64,000 bases of DNA from Streptomyces sp. CB02366. GTDB taxonomy: Bacteria; Actinomycetota; Actinomycetes; Streptomycetales; Streptomycetaceae. Below the pieces are notes generated by a model. That model was given only the letters and a program-made list of their open reading frames with translations. It had not been told where the DNA came from and ran no database searches. This document shows positions 44,153 to 54,600 of this stretch, piece by piece (position 1 is the stretch's first letter; every line of letters starts with the position of its first letter). The translations under genes were made by a program, and so were the position numbers. The stretch lies in the NCBI RefSeq assembly GCF_001905905.1, contig NZ_LIVT01000001.1, positions 727,952 through 791,951 on the forward strand, in the 5' to 3' direction.

Positions 44153-46033
44153 TCACGGGTGGGACACGGGGGTGTCCCCCACGCCCTCCACGTCCTTCCC
44201 TGCCTCCGCCGTCCCCTTCGGCGGCACCACGGGGATGCCCAGGAACGGCAGTTTCAGCGCGCCGAACGCCTCCTTCGGCACGGCGGGCGTGCGCGGTGCG
44301 ACCGGGGTGAGCCGTTGGTACGCCTCGCCCTGCTCCGGGCGCGGGTCCGGCTCGCCCTTGTTGGGCCAGAAGGACATCGCGCGCTCGGCCTGGGCGGTGA
44401 TCGTCAGGGACGGGTTGACGCCGAGGTTGGCGGAGACCGCGGAGCCGTCGACCACGCTGATGCCGGGGTGGCCGTAGAGGCGGTGGTACGGGTCGATGAC
44501 GCCTTCCTCCGCGCTCGCGCCGATCGGACAGCCGCCGAGGAAGTGGGCGGTGAGCGGGGTGCCCATCAGCTCGCCGATGTTGGACCCGGCGAAGCCGTTG
44601 ATCTCCTCGGCGAGCAGGGTGGCGCCCCGGGTGGCGTCGGGTATCTGGACCGGGTTGGGGGCGCCGTGGCCCTGGCGGGCGGTGAGCAGACCCTTGCCGA
44701 TGCCGCCCGGTTTGCGGTACGTGGTCAGGGAGTTGTCCAGCGACTGCATGACGAGCCCGATGATGGTGTGCTCGGACCAGCGGCGGTTGGAGAGCGAACG
44801 GAGGGCGAGGACGGGGTGCTTGGCCATGTTGCCGAGCCAGCCGAGGACCCGGTGTCCGCCGTAGGGGACCTGGAGGATCGTCAGCGAGCCCATGGCGTTG
44901 GAGCCCTTGCCGTAGCGGACGGGTTCGATGTGGGTGTTCTCGTCGGGGTGGATCGAGGAGGTGATCGCGACGCCCCGGGTGAAGTCGGCCCTGGGGACGC
45001 CGTGCTTCTTGCGGTAGCGGCGGTCGCTGGTCTGCGCGCCCACCAGCCCCTCGGAGTTGGTCCGGGTCAGCTCGCCGAGCTTCGGGGAGAGCCGGGGCAG
45101 CAGGCCCCGGTCCTTCATGGTGTGCAGCAGGGTCTGGGTGCCGTACGTTCCGGCGGCGATGACGACCTCGCGGGCGCGCAGCCTGGTGGGCCTGGCCCTG
45201 CGGCGGCGGTCGGTGGGGACGGTCAGGACGCGGTGGCCGCCCCGCGCGTCCTCGGTGACCGCGACGACGGAGGTCATCGGGTGGATGACCGCTCCGGCCC
45301 GCTCCGCGAGGTGGAGGTAGTTCTCGTTGAGCGTGTTCTTCGCGCCGTGGCGGCAGCCCGTCATGCACTCGCCGCACTCGGTGCAGGCCGTGCGGTCGGG
45401 GCCCGCGCCGCCGAAGTACGGGTCGGGGACGGTGCCGCCCGCCGCGGTCCTCGCGGTGCCGTCGGCGTCCTTGCCGTCGCCGAAGAAGACGCCGACCGGG
45501 GTCAGGTGGAAGGTGTCCCCGACGCCCATGGTCTCCGCTACGGCCTTGAGGTGGACGTCGGAGGGGGTCATCGTCGGGTTGAGGCGGACCCCGAGCATCC
45601 GGCGGGCCTGGTCGTAGTACGGCTTCAGCTCGTCCTGCCAGTCGGTGATCGAGGCCCACTGGCGGTCCTCGAAGAACGGGGCGGGCGGCACGTACAGGGT
45701 GTTGGCGTAGTTGAGCGATCCACCGCCGACGCCGGCCCCGGCGAGCACCATGACGTTGCCGAGCAGGTGGATGCGCTGGAGGCCGAAGAGGCCGAGGGCG
45801 GGGGCCCAGAGGTAGTTCTTGATGTCCCAGGAGTTCTTGGGGAGCGTGTCGCGGGTGAAGCGGCGGCCCGCCTCCAGGACGCCGACGCGGTAGCCCTTCT
45901 CGCTCAGCCTCAGGGCCGTCACCGCGCCGCCGAAGCCCGAGCCGACGACCAGTACGTCGTAGTCGTACGCGGCGTCGTCCTCCGCCGGGACGTGGCGCAC
46001 GGTCTGTTTCTGGGCAGGGCTGACCTGGGACAT
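44153..46033 (-). CDS. GMC-family FAD oxidoreductase with a 4-Cys motif (ChoD type)
   Basis: 626 residues. FAD-binding: DVLVVGSGFGGAVTALRLSE (GxGxxG, 31-36), EAGRRFTRDTLPKNSW, and MVLAGAGVGGGSLNYAN. A striking CTECGECMTGC (C217, C220, C223, C227) resembles a ferredoxin-type 4Fe-4S ligand set; it recurs in the ChoD-type subfamily and is followed by RHGAKNTLNENYLHLA. Later PHFLGGCPIGAS-like (AHFLGGCPIGASAEEG) and VSANLGVNPSLTITAQAE. Likely oxidises a steroid-like or alcohol substrate, not known. ATG 46033 with GAGGAG upstream. Same strand as and 168 nt after the semialdehyde dehydrogenase, possibly one unit. Confidence 0.88.
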   Translation of the reverse strand: MSQVSPAQKQTVRHVPAEDDAAYDYDVLVVGSGFGGAVTALRLSEKGYRVGVLEAGRRFTRDTLPKNSWDIKNYLWAPALGLFGLQRIHLLGNVMVLAGAGVGGGSLNYANTLYVPPAPFFEDRQWASITDWQDELKPYYDQARRMLGVRLNPTMTPSDVHLKAVAETMGVGDTFHLTPVGVFFGDGKDADGTARTAAGGTVPDPYFGGAGPDRTACTECGECMTGCRHGAKNTLNENYLHLAERAGAVIHPMTSVVAVTEDARGGHRVLTVPTDRRRRARPTRLRAREVVIAAGTYGTQTLLHTMKDRGLLPRLSPKLGELTRTNSEGLVGAQTSDRRYRKKHGVPRADFTRGVAITSSIHPDENTHIEPVRYGKGSNAMGSLTILQVPYGGHRVLGWLGNMAKHPVLALRSLSNRRWSEHTIIGLVMQSLDNSLTTYRKPGGIGKGLLTARQGHGAPNPVQIPDATRGATLLAEEINGFAGSNIGELMGTPLTAHFLGGCPIGASAEEGVIDPYHRLYGHPGISVVDGSAVSANLGVNPSLTITAQAERAMSFWPNKGEPDPRPEQGEAYQRLTPVAPRTPAVPKEAFGALKLPFLGIPVVPPKGTAEAGKDVEGVGDTPVSHP

Positions 46034-46200
46034 GGCACTCCTCGGAACGGAATCGGTACGAAAAGGGCGGACGGTGCGGCGACCGGGGACGGGCCGGGCG
46101 GGCGGCCCGGGCACGGGCGGACGGGGCCCGCCACGGCCCCGGGAGCGGCCGGCGGGGCCCGCGCCCCGGGGCGGCCCCGGGAGCGCGGCGGCCCGCGGGA

Positions 46201-47817
46201 TCAGCGCAGCCCGAACGCCTTCATCGCCTTGAGGCTGCGGGTCATGAACGCGGCGTACTTCTCGTCGTCCATCCCGAAGGCGGGCGCGAGGGGGATCAGC
46301 CGCTGCTGGGCGACGGTCTGGGCCTCGGTGTACTTGAGGATGCCCTCGGAGCCGTGCCGCCTGCCGAGGCCGGAGTCCTTCATGCCGCCCATCGGGGACT
46401 GGACGCTGCCGTAGGCGGGGGCGTACCCCTCGTTGATGTTGACGGTGCCGGTGCGCAGCCGGGCGGCGACCTCGTGGCCGCGCCGGGAGTCGGTGGTCCA
46501 GACGCTGGAGTTGAGGCCGTACGGGGTGGCGTTGGCCAGCGCGATCACCTCGTCCTCGTCGCTGAAGCGGTAGATCGAGACGACCGGCCCGAACGTCTCC
46601 TCGGTGCAGACGGCCATCGGGGCCTCCACCCCGTCCAGGATGGTCGGCTCGTAGAACAGGGGGCCGATGTCGGGGCGGGCGACGCCGCCGGCGACGAGGG
46701 TCGCGCCCTTCTCGACGGCCTCCTCGACATGGCGGACGACCGTCTCCAGCTGGCGTTCGCCGACGAGCGAGCCCATGTCGGCCCCGTACGCGAGGGAGCT
46801 GCCGAGCCGCATGGCGCGCGTCCGGGCGGCGAACCGCCGCACGAAGTCGTCGGCGACCGACTCGTGGACGTACAGCCGCTCGATGGAGATGCAGAGCTGC
46901 CCGGCGGAGGAGAAGCAGGCGCGGACGGCGCCCGCCGCGGCCTTCTCCACGTCGGCGTCCTCCAGGACGAGCATGGCGTTCTTGCCGCCGAGCTCCAGGG
47001 AGACGCCGACCAGCCGGGAGGCGGCGCCGACGGCGACCTCGCGGCCGGTGCGGGTGGAGCCGGTGAAGGAGACGTAGTCGGCGCGGGCGACGACCTCGGG
47101 GCCGACGACCGGGCCCTCGCCGAGGACGACCTGGAAGACCTCGGCGGGCAGTCCGGCCTCGATCAGCAGGTCGCGGGCCCACAGGGCGGTGAGCGCGGTC
47201 TCCGTGTCGGGCTTCATCACGACGGCGTTGCCGGAGACGAACGCGGGCAGCGCGTCGCCCACGGACAGCTCCAGCGGGTAGTTCCAGGGGGCGATCTGGC
47301 CGACGACCCCGCGCGGCTGGCGCAGTTCGGTGACCTTGGTGAGGGTCGGGACGACGCCGGTGTGGCGGCGGGGCTTGAGGTAGGCGGCGGCCTTGCGCCC
47401 GTAGTGGCGGGCGGCGACGGCGACGGCCTGCACCTCCTCGTGGGCGTGCAGGCGCGCCTTGCCCGTCTCCAGCTGGATGAGGTCGAGGACCTCGGACTGG
47501 CGGCTGAGGACGAGGTCGTGGAAGCGCAGGAGGATCGCGGCCCGCTGCCGTACGGGGACGGCGGCCCAGACGGGCTGGGCGGCGCGGGCCCGGTCGAAGG
47601 CGGTGGCGACGTCCTCGGGGGTGGACTCGGGCAGGTCGGCCAGCTTCTCCCCGGTGAAGGGGGTGTGGTTGGCCGTACGGCCCGACCCGACGACACCGCG
47701 GGTCAGCTGGGCGATCACCTCGGGGGTGACCACGTCGGCGGCCGTGCGCACGCCGGCGGGGGCGACCGCCACGGGGTTGGTACCGAGAGGGGCGTCAGGG
47801 GCCTGCGAGTCCGTCAT
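46201..47817 (-). CDS. gabD: Succinic semialdehyde dehydrogenase (NADP-type ALDH)
   Basis: 538 residues, aldehyde dehydrogenase fold. VVGQIAPWNYPLELSVGDAL, FTGSTRTGREVAVGAA, general base E275 in VSLELGGKNAML and catalytic Cys309 in SSAGQLCISIERL are all in place; C-terminal GTVNINEGYAPAYGSVQSPM. Subfamily and symbol are by overall resemblance to the Streptomyces succinate-semialdehyde type; other aldehydes cannot be excluded. ATG 47817. Would link GABA/polyamine breakdown to succinate. Confidence 0.82.
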   Translation of the reverse strand: MTDSQAPDAPLGTNPVAVAPAGVRTAADVVTPEVIAQLTRGVVGSGRTANHTPFTGEKLADLPESTPEDVATAFDRARAAQPVWAAVPVRQRAAILLRFHDLVLSRQSEVLDLIQLETGKARLHAHEEVQAVAVAARHYGRKAAAYLKPRRHTGVVPTLTKVTELRQPRGVVGQIAPWNYPLELSVGDALPAFVSGNAVVMKPDTETALTALWARDLLIEAGLPAEVFQVVLGEGPVVGPEVVARADYVSFTGSTRTGREVAVGAASRLVGVSLELGGKNAMLVLEDADVEKAAAGAVRACFSSAGQLCISIERLYVHESVADDFVRRFAARTRAMRLGSSLAYGADMGSLVGERQLETVVRHVEEAVEKGATLVAGGVARPDIGPLFYEPTILDGVEAPMAVCTEETFGPVVSIYRFSDEDEVIALANATPYGLNSSVWTTDSRRGHEVAARLRTGTVNINEGYAPAYGSVQSPMGGMKDSGLGRRHGSEGILKYTEAQTVAQQRLIPLAPAFGMDDEKYAAFMTRSLKAMKAFGLR

Positions 47818-47991
47818 GGGGCCGAGAGTATGTCCAGCCGGAGCCTTTGGGTACCCGTGGGTAACAGTTTTTCACAGGACCCGCCACCACCATGCGACGC
47901 ACCCCTCGACCCAGCCAGTGATCGCTGGCGACATAACCGCTGATCAGTGGCGTCGCGCGCCGACCGCCGGGCGACGGTCGGCGCTCGGCGC

Positions 47992-49626
47992 TCAGGGGGC
48001 GTGAATTTTCAGTCCCTCGACGACCTCCGCGAAGATCGCGTCGCCGTCCTTCGCCGCCTGCCCCTTCGCGGGCATCCGCACCCGCACCTGCCAGTAGGGG
48101 TCGCCCTTCTTCTCGCCGGGGATCAGCAGCTCCCGGAAGCGGTGGCGGAGCGGGTCGTCGTCGGACGAGGAGTAGGGGACGTACACGGTGTCCATCTCGA
48201 ACGCCTTCCGCCCCTGGTGCGTGACGTCCTTAGCCGTGACGGAGGCCTCCTTCATCTCCGTGGTGCCCGCCCCGCCCTTCTCGTAGTGCCTCTTGAGGGC
48301 CGCCTTGTCGGCCCCCGGGTGTTCGTCGGTGGGGGCGTCGTCCTCCGGGGCGCGGTGCCAGAAGTCGATTTCGAAGACGCCGCTGGGGTCCGCGTACCAG
48401 ACCACTTCGCCGCTGTCGTCCTGGACCCGCTTGTACTCCTCCGGCACCGCCACGTCCGCCGAGAGGACCTCGTTCTCCGGCCGGACCTGCCAGCCCTCCG
48501 GCGGCCCGTCGCCCGCGAACGGGTTCAGCAGGACCAGCACGAGCGCGACCACCACGGCCAGCGCCCCGCCGCCCAGGGCGAACCGGGCGGGCCGGTTGCG
48601 GTGCAGCACCGGCGGCACCCACTTGTTGCCGCCGCCCGCCACGAGTGACGCGTACGCGGGGGCGACCGGGGCCGGGGCCGCGAACTGCCGGAGCACCTGG
48701 CGGACCTCGGCGGCGGGCGGGCGCGCGGCCGGGTCCTTGCGGAGCAGCTGCATCACGAGCGTGCCGAACGCGCCGGCGCCCCGGGCGGGCGTCTGCGGCT
48801 CGGCGGACAGCACGGCCTGGAGGGTGGCCGGGGTGTGCGAGCGGCGGTACGGGGACACGCCCTCGACCGCCGCGTACAGCACGACGCCCAGCGACCACAG
48901 GTCCGACTCCGGGCCGGGACGCTGGCCGAGGACCCGCTCCGGGGAGATGTACTCCGGCGAGCCGATGAACGCGCCGGTCTCGGTGAGCCGCTGCTCGCCC
49001 TCGACCTGGGCGATCCCGAAGTCGGTGAGGACGACCCGGTCGCCGGCGCCGAGCATGACGTTGTCCGGTTTCACGTCGCGGTGCAGGATGCCCATCGCGT
49101 GGGCGGCCGACAGCGCGTCGAGGACCGCGAGGCCGATCCTGGCCGCCTCGCGGGGGTCCAGGGTGCCTTCCTGGAGCCGGTCGCCGAGCGAGTGGCCGCG
49201 CACCAGCTCCATGACGATCCACGGCTTGCCGTCCTCGACGACCACGTCGTGGACGGTGACGACGGAGGGGTGGTCGATCCGGGCGGCGGTCCGCGCCTCG
49301 CGCCGCATGCGCTCGTACACGGTGTCGCGCTCGCGCTCGCCCAGGTGCTCCGGCGCCCGCGGTTCCTTGACGGCCACCTCGCGGTCCACGACCTCGTCGT
49401 GGGCCCGCCACACCGTGCCCATCCCGCCGTGCCCGAGCCGGGCGAGCAGCCGGTAGCGTCCGCCGATCAGCCGGTTCGCCGCGCTGTCCGGGACGCTCGC
49501 CGGGGCCGTCGGGGAGGGGATGCGCGCCGGGGGCGCGAGATCCGGTGCGCCGAATCCGCCCGGCGCGTGCGGCGGCTGGAGTCCGTAGCTGGTGGGCTCG
49601 TGGGCCCGTCCCCCGTGATCTGTCAT
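47992..49626 (-). CDS. Membrane Ser/Thr protein kinase 1
   Basis: 544 residues. Kinase: YRLLARLGHGGMGTVWRAHD, VAVKEPRAP (Lys), HRDVKPDNVML, LTDFGIAQVEG, SPERVLGQRPGPESDLWSLG. All catalytic residues present. A TM helix ALGGGALAVVVALVLVLLNP divides the inside from an external ~165-residue domain (EGWQVRPENEVLSADVAVPE to FAEVVEGLKIHAP). ATG 49626 (MTDHGG) is preferred to the ATG at 49635. It follows kinase 2 but after a strong palindromic terminator. Likely one of the surface-stress or sporulation-wall kinases. Confidence 0.9.
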   Translation of the reverse strand: MTDHGGRAHEPTSYGLQPPHAPGGFGAPDLAPPARIPSPTAPASVPDSAANRLIGGRYRLLARLGHGGMGTVWRAHDEVVDREVAVKEPRAPEHLGERERDTVYERMRREARTAARIDHPSVVTVHDVVVEDGKPWIVMELVRGHSLGDRLQEGTLDPREAARIGLAVLDALSAAHAMGILHRDVKPDNVMLGAGDRVVLTDFGIAQVEGEQRLTETGAFIGSPEYISPERVLGQRPGPESDLWSLGVVLYAAVEGVSPYRRSHTPATLQAVLSAEPQTPARGAGAFGTLVMQLLRKDPAARPPAAEVRQVLRQFAAPAPVAPAYASLVAGGGNKWVPPVLHRNRPARFALGGGALAVVVALVLVLLNPFAGDGPPEGWQVRPENEVLSADVAVPEEYKRVQDDSGEVVWYADPSGVFEIDFWHRAPEDDAPTDEHPGADKAALKRHYEKGGAGTTEMKEASVTAKDVTHQGRKAFEMDTVYVPYSSSDDDPLRHRFRELLIPGEKKGDPYWQVRVRMPAKGQAAKDGDAIFAEVVEGLKIHAP

Positions 49627-49713
49627 GCACATCATCCTGGATCACACCCCGGGTCCGGCACCACCTGGGGCGGTCGGCAGGTACGAAGCCGTGACCGTAC
49701 GGCGGCCCCGGCG

Positions 49714-49769
49714 CCCCGGCGGTGGCCGCGTGCCGCGTCGGCCGACGCGGCACGCGGCCACCGCCGGGG
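49714..49769. terminator. 56-nt perfect palindrome after kinase 2
   Basis: Arms 49714-49740 and 49743-49769 are exact reverse complements (27 bp, 2-nt loop) and abut the kinase 2 stop codon at 49770. Confidence 0.9.
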
Positions 49770-51485
49770 TCACTGCCGGGCCCGGGGGGCGCGCCAGCTC
49801 CGGAGCATGACGTCGAACTTCTCGCGGCTCTCCGCCCAGCTGTCCTGAGGGGCGGTCAGGTACAGGGCGTACTCGGGCCCGCCGGGACCGCCGTAGTACA
49901 TCTGGTCGATGCCGTGCCGGGGCCCCGCGTGGTCCTTGGTCTCGTTCCAGGTGAACTCCCAGAGGGCGCCGGGGCGGTCACGGAAGGTGTTCTCCTCCAT
50001 CGCTGTCCGCCGGTAGCCGGGCAGCCGTTCGGAGAGCTGCTCCTCCATGCTCTGCATGTGCAGGTAGGGGTGGTCGAAGTCCGGGTCCGGGTCGACGCTG
50101 ATGCGGATGCGGTGGGCCCCGCCGTCCGGGGTGTAGTCGATCTGGCCGTCCTGCACCTGCCGCGTCCAGCCGTCGGGCACCACCAGGCTGAAGCCCGCCG
50201 GGTCCTCGACCCGGGTCCAGCCCTCGGGCGTCCCGGACGTCCCCGGCGCGGGGGCGTCCGTCTCCGGGGCGGCGGCGGGCGCGGACGGCGTGCGGCCTGC
50301 GGCCGTGGAGCCGCGGGCGGCGCCGGAAGCACCCGGCGCTTCCCCGTACTTCATCGCGATCAGCCCGGCCGCGCCGCCGAGGACGGCCGCGGCGACGACC
50401 ACGGCGAGCACCGTGCGCCACCGGGATCCGGCGCGCCGGACCACCGGGGCGGTGGCCGGGAACGCCCGGTCCGGGGCGGTGGCCGGGGCCGTTCGCGGGG
50501 CGGCGGAGGCCGCTCCGGGCAGCCGGGCGGTGGCCCCTTCGGAGCCGGGCGGGCCGGCCGGGGCGCCGGAGCCGTGCGGGCCCCGGTAGCCGTACCGGGA
50601 CTCCTCCGGGTAGCGCTGGGTGGGCACATGGGCCTGGGCGGCCCGGGGTTCGCGCCCCTCCATGGCGTCCAGCAGCATCTGCTCGGTCTGCGCGGCCGTG
50701 GGCCGGTCCTCCGGTTCCTTGCGGAGCAGCGCGGTGATCACGGGCCCGAGCGGACCGGCGTTGACCGGCGCGGGCGGCTCGTCGGTGACGACCGCCTGCA
50801 TGGTGGAGATCGGGGACGTACGGCGGAACGGGGAGGACCCCTCGACCGCCGTGTACAGCGTGGCGCCCAGCGACCAGAGGTCGGAGGCCGGGCCGGGGTC
50901 GCCGCCGCGTACCCGTTCCGGCGCCAGGTAGTCGATGGAGCCGACCAGTTCGCCGGTACGCGTGATGGTGGAGTCGCCCTCGATGGCGGCGATCCCGAAG
51001 TCGGTGAGGAGCACCTGTCCGTCGCGGGCCAGCAGGACGTTGCCCGGCTTGACGTCGCGGTGCAGCACCCCGGCGCCGTGGGCGGCGCGCAGGGCGCTGA
51101 GCACGTGCAGCCCGATCCGGGCCGCCTCGCGCGGGGCGACCTCGCCGCTCTCCTTGACGGCGTCGGCGAGCGAGGGCCCGTCGACGTACTGCATGACGAT
51201 CCAGGGCCGCTGGTCGTACTCGATCACGTCGTGGACGGTGACCACCCCGGGGTGCGTGATGCGCGCCGCCGCCCGCGCCTCCTTCTGCGTCCGGGCGTGC
51301 AGGACGAGCCGGTCGGCCTCGGCGACGTACAGCCCGGCGGTCAACTCCTTGACGGCCACCGTGCGGTGCAGCAGTTCGTCGTGGGCCTGCCAGACCTTGC
51401 CCATGCCGCCCCGGCCGAGCACGTCGCCCAGCCGGTAACGCCCCGCCAGCACCAGTCCCGCGTCCGTGCCCTGTGATCGATCCAC
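49770..51485 (-). CDS. Membrane Ser/Thr protein kinase 2
   Basis: 571 residues. YRLGDVLGRGGMGKVWQAHD, VAVKELTAG, HRDVKPGNVLL, LTDFGIAAIEG and APERVRGGDPGPASDLWSLG, a full kinase. TM: RTVLAVVVAAAVLGGAAGLI. Extracellular part (GWTRVEDPAGFSLVVPDGWT to MLRSWRAPRARQ) is a small beta domain different from kinase 1. GTG 51485 chosen: GGGGAC precedes it, and the upstream extension is Arg/Pro-rich and unlike kinases. Ends in the palindrome. Confidence 0.9.
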   Translation of the reverse strand: MDRSQGTDAGLVLAGRYRLGDVLGRGGMGKVWQAHDELLHRTVAVKELTAGLYVAEADRLVLHARTQKEARAAARITHPGVVTVHDVIEYDQRPWIVMQYVDGPSLADAVKESGEVAPREAARIGLHVLSALRAAHGAGVLHRDVKPGNVLLARDGQVLLTDFGIAAIEGDSTITRTGELVGSIDYLAPERVRGGDPGPASDLWSLGATLYTAVEGSSPFRRTSPISTMQAVVTDEPPAPVNAGPLGPVITALLRKEPEDRPTAAQTEQMLLDAMEGREPRAAQAHVPTQRYPEESRYGYRGPHGSGAPAGPPGSEGATARLPGAASAAPRTAPATAPDRAFPATAPVVRRAGSRWRTVLAVVVAAAVLGGAAGLIAMKYGEAPGASGAARGSTAAGRTPSAPAAAPETDAPAPGTSGTPEGWTRVEDPAGFSLVVPDGWTRQVQDGQIDYTPDGGAHRIRISVDPDPDFDHPYLHMQSMEEQLSERLPGYRRTAMEENTFRDRPGALWEFTWNETKDHAGPRHGIDQMYYGGPGGPEYALYLTAPQDSWAESREKFDVMLRSWRAPRARQ

Positions 51486-51630
51486 GTGATGTCCCCGCCC
51501 CGTTCCTCGGATTCGCCACATTACGGAGGCGGGGCGCACGGGCGGAACGGGGGATCGCCCACGAGACCGCACTGTGATGGTTGTCGCTGTCGTACAACTC
51601 CCGCGGCGGACCGGGGGCGGTGACGCGCGA

Positions 51631-54600
51631 TCAGCCGGCGACCCGGTAGGAGGCGACCGCCCGCTCGTAGACCTCGGTGACCCTGTCCCGGTCGTTCACG
51701 GGGCCGATGACCTGGATGACGTGGTAGCGGCCGTCGACGATCATCGCGAGGTTGCGGACGAACACCTCGCGCCCGCCGCTCTCCTGCCAGGTGAACTGGC
51801 CCTCCGCCATGGCCTGCCGCCCGACGTCGACCCGGCGCACCCCGGACGAGGAGGACCAGCTGGAGTCCCGGAACGGCTGGAGTTCGGGCTCCTTGTCCCG
51901 CTGGTAGGCCAGCGGATCGCCGCCGCCCGACGCCACCGTGTCCCGGCCGGGCACGACGAGCAGGGTGAACCCGTCGCTGCCGTAACGGATCTGACGGTCC
52001 GCGTTGGCGGGACTGCGCTGCCAGTCCTTCGGCACCCCGATCTCGAAGCCCTCCGCGTCCTTGCGGAGCGCGTACCCGGCGGGCAGCGCGACGGCCGACC
52101 GGCTGGTCTGCGGCTGCTGGGAGCCGGTGGCGGCGGAGCCGCTCGGGGAGGCGGACGGGCGGGGCCCGTCCGATGCCGGGGGCGGCGCGGCGGAACCGGT
52201 GGCCGCGGGGGCGCCGCCGCTCTCGCCCGGCTCCTGCTTCGGCAGGAACAGCACGGCGTACGCGACGGCGGCGGCCATCAGGAGAAGGATCAGGACGAGC
52301 AGCAGCCGGCCCAGGTTGCGCGGGGAGGACGACTCCCCGCCCCGGCGCGGCGGTTCCCGCAGCACCCGGGGGCCCTTGGGCGCACGCGGCGCGCGGGCCG
52401 GGCGCTCCTCCTCCCAGGCCCCCACGGTCATGGGCGCGGACCGGTCGGGCGGCAGCAGCGACTCCTGCGGATCGGGCTGGTCGAACCGCTTCGCGGACTG
52501 GCGGCGCCGGTCCTGGCGGTGCCGCCCCGGGGCCGCGCCGCCGCCGAACCGGCCCCACCGCCGGCGGACCAGCTCGCCCCGGCGGCGCACGATGGGGAGC
52601 CGGGCGGCGTCGGGCGCGGGCAGCGGTACGACGTCGGCGCCCGCCTCCGGTTCCGGCGCGGAGCGCACCAGCGAGCGGAGCCAGCCGCTCAACTCCTCGA
52701 CGTCCGGCCGCTCGGTGGGGTCCTGGCGCAGCAGCGACTCGACGACGGGCCGCAGCGGGCCGCACTCCTCCGCGAAGGCGGGCGGCTCGCCGCACACCAT
52801 CTGGACCAGTTCGGCCGCGTTCTCCTCGGGGTAGGGGGCGTGGCCCTGGACCGCCCGGTACAGCAGCGCGCCGAGCGCCCACAGGTCGGTGGAGGGGCCG
52901 ATCGGCGGCGCGAGCTGCCAGTTCTCGTGGACCGGGCCCGCCTGCTCGGGGGCCCAGCGCTCGGTGACGGCTCCGACGACGGCTATCCGCGCCTGGCGGG
53001 CGCGTTCGGCGGCGAGCGGGGTGGCGGGGCCCCGGTGGACGGCGGGTTCGCGCCCGCCCGCGACGGTCTCCTCCCAGGCGCGGGCGGCGTTTCGCCCGGC
53101 CGGGTCCGCAGCGGTACGGGCCGGCGGCTTCGGGAGGCGGTCCGGCAGGCCGGGCCGCCGGGAGTCGGCGCGCAGGGCGTCCTCGCCCGAGCCCCCGGCC
53201 GGGACGGGCCGCCCCGCGCCGGGGCCGTCGTCCCAGGTCCCGGCGAGGTGGACGCGTCGGCCCGGCGGCCGGGGGCCCTCCTCCTCGTCCTCGTCGTCCT
53301 CGTCGTCGTAGGGGTCCTCGGCGGGGCCGCCCCAGGGCGCGCCGGAAGAGGGGGCCTCGGGGGCGGGGCGGCGCTGGAGGGGGAGGACACCGGGGGCCGC
53401 GCCGGTGGCGGCGTCGGCGTCCGCGCCCTGACCCGGGTCCATGTCCTGACCCGGGTCCGTGCCCTGGCCTGTGCCCCGGCCCGCGTCCGCGCCGGATGCG
53501 GTGGGGTCCGCGTCCCCGCCGGTGCCGGGGTGTGCGTCACCAGGCGTGCCCGGCGCGGCGGGACGGGCTCCGCGCCCCTCGGGCCCCGGGGACTTCGTGA
53601 GGTCGGCCGGGGCGCGGTCGGCCCCCTGCCGGTCCTCGGTGGCCCGGGCGGCGGCGCGCGCGCCCGCGCGGTAGGCGGCGATGGCTCCGGCGCGGGCGGC
53701 CCGCAGCTGGGCGGCGCTCGACGCGCCCGGCTCGGCGGGCGGTACGGCGGTGTACGGGACGGCGGGCGCGGCGGGACGCGGGACGATCTCCTGCGCGGCC
53801 TCCGGTGCGAAGGACCGGGGGGACTCCCCGGGAGCGGAGGCGTCGGAGGGCCCCGGCTCCGGGTCCGGCGTCCGCTCCGGCCCGCGCGGGGGCCCGGCGT
53901 CCCTGCCGGACGGCTCTGCGCCCGGCGGCGGTCCGTACCGGCCCTCCCGGCCGTACTCCCGGCCGTCCCCCCGCGGCACGTACCCCCGGGGCAGCGGCGG
54001 AACCGGGAACCCGCCGGTCGCCCCGGCCTCCCGGCCCCCGTCGCCGTCGTACTCGCCGTACCCGGCGTCCCCCTGGCCGTCCTCGTCGTCCTGGACGTCC
54101 GCGTACTCCTGAGCGCTCCCGTCCGCCCGGCCCGCCGCGAACTCCCCGGCGCTCCCGTACTCCTGGACGTCCGCGTACTCCGCCGCGGCCCCGTACTCCC
54201 GGACGTCCTCGACGCCTTCGTAGGCCGCGTAACCCCCGTGCGCGCCGCTCCTGCCCGGCGGGAGCGACCGGGCGCCGTCGAACTCCCCCGGCGGGGCGGG
54301 CTCGTGGGCCGGGATGCCGTACGTCGTCGGGCCGTCCGCCGGGTCGGCGTCGGGCAGCGGCGCCGGGGCGTATCCGCAGAGCGCCTCCTCGGCGGCGCCC
54401 GTCGCGAGGCCGGTGAGCACGACCCGGCCGTCGTCGCAGACCAGGACCGTGCGCACGGTGATGTTGCGGTGGGTCCAGCCGTGCGCGTGCAGCACGCGCA
54501 GGGCGGTGAGCACGTCGGCGCCGATCTCGGCGGCCCGGTAGGGGTTGAGGGGGCGTTCGGCGAGGAGCGCGGCGAGCGGACGGGCCGCCACCAGCTCGCT

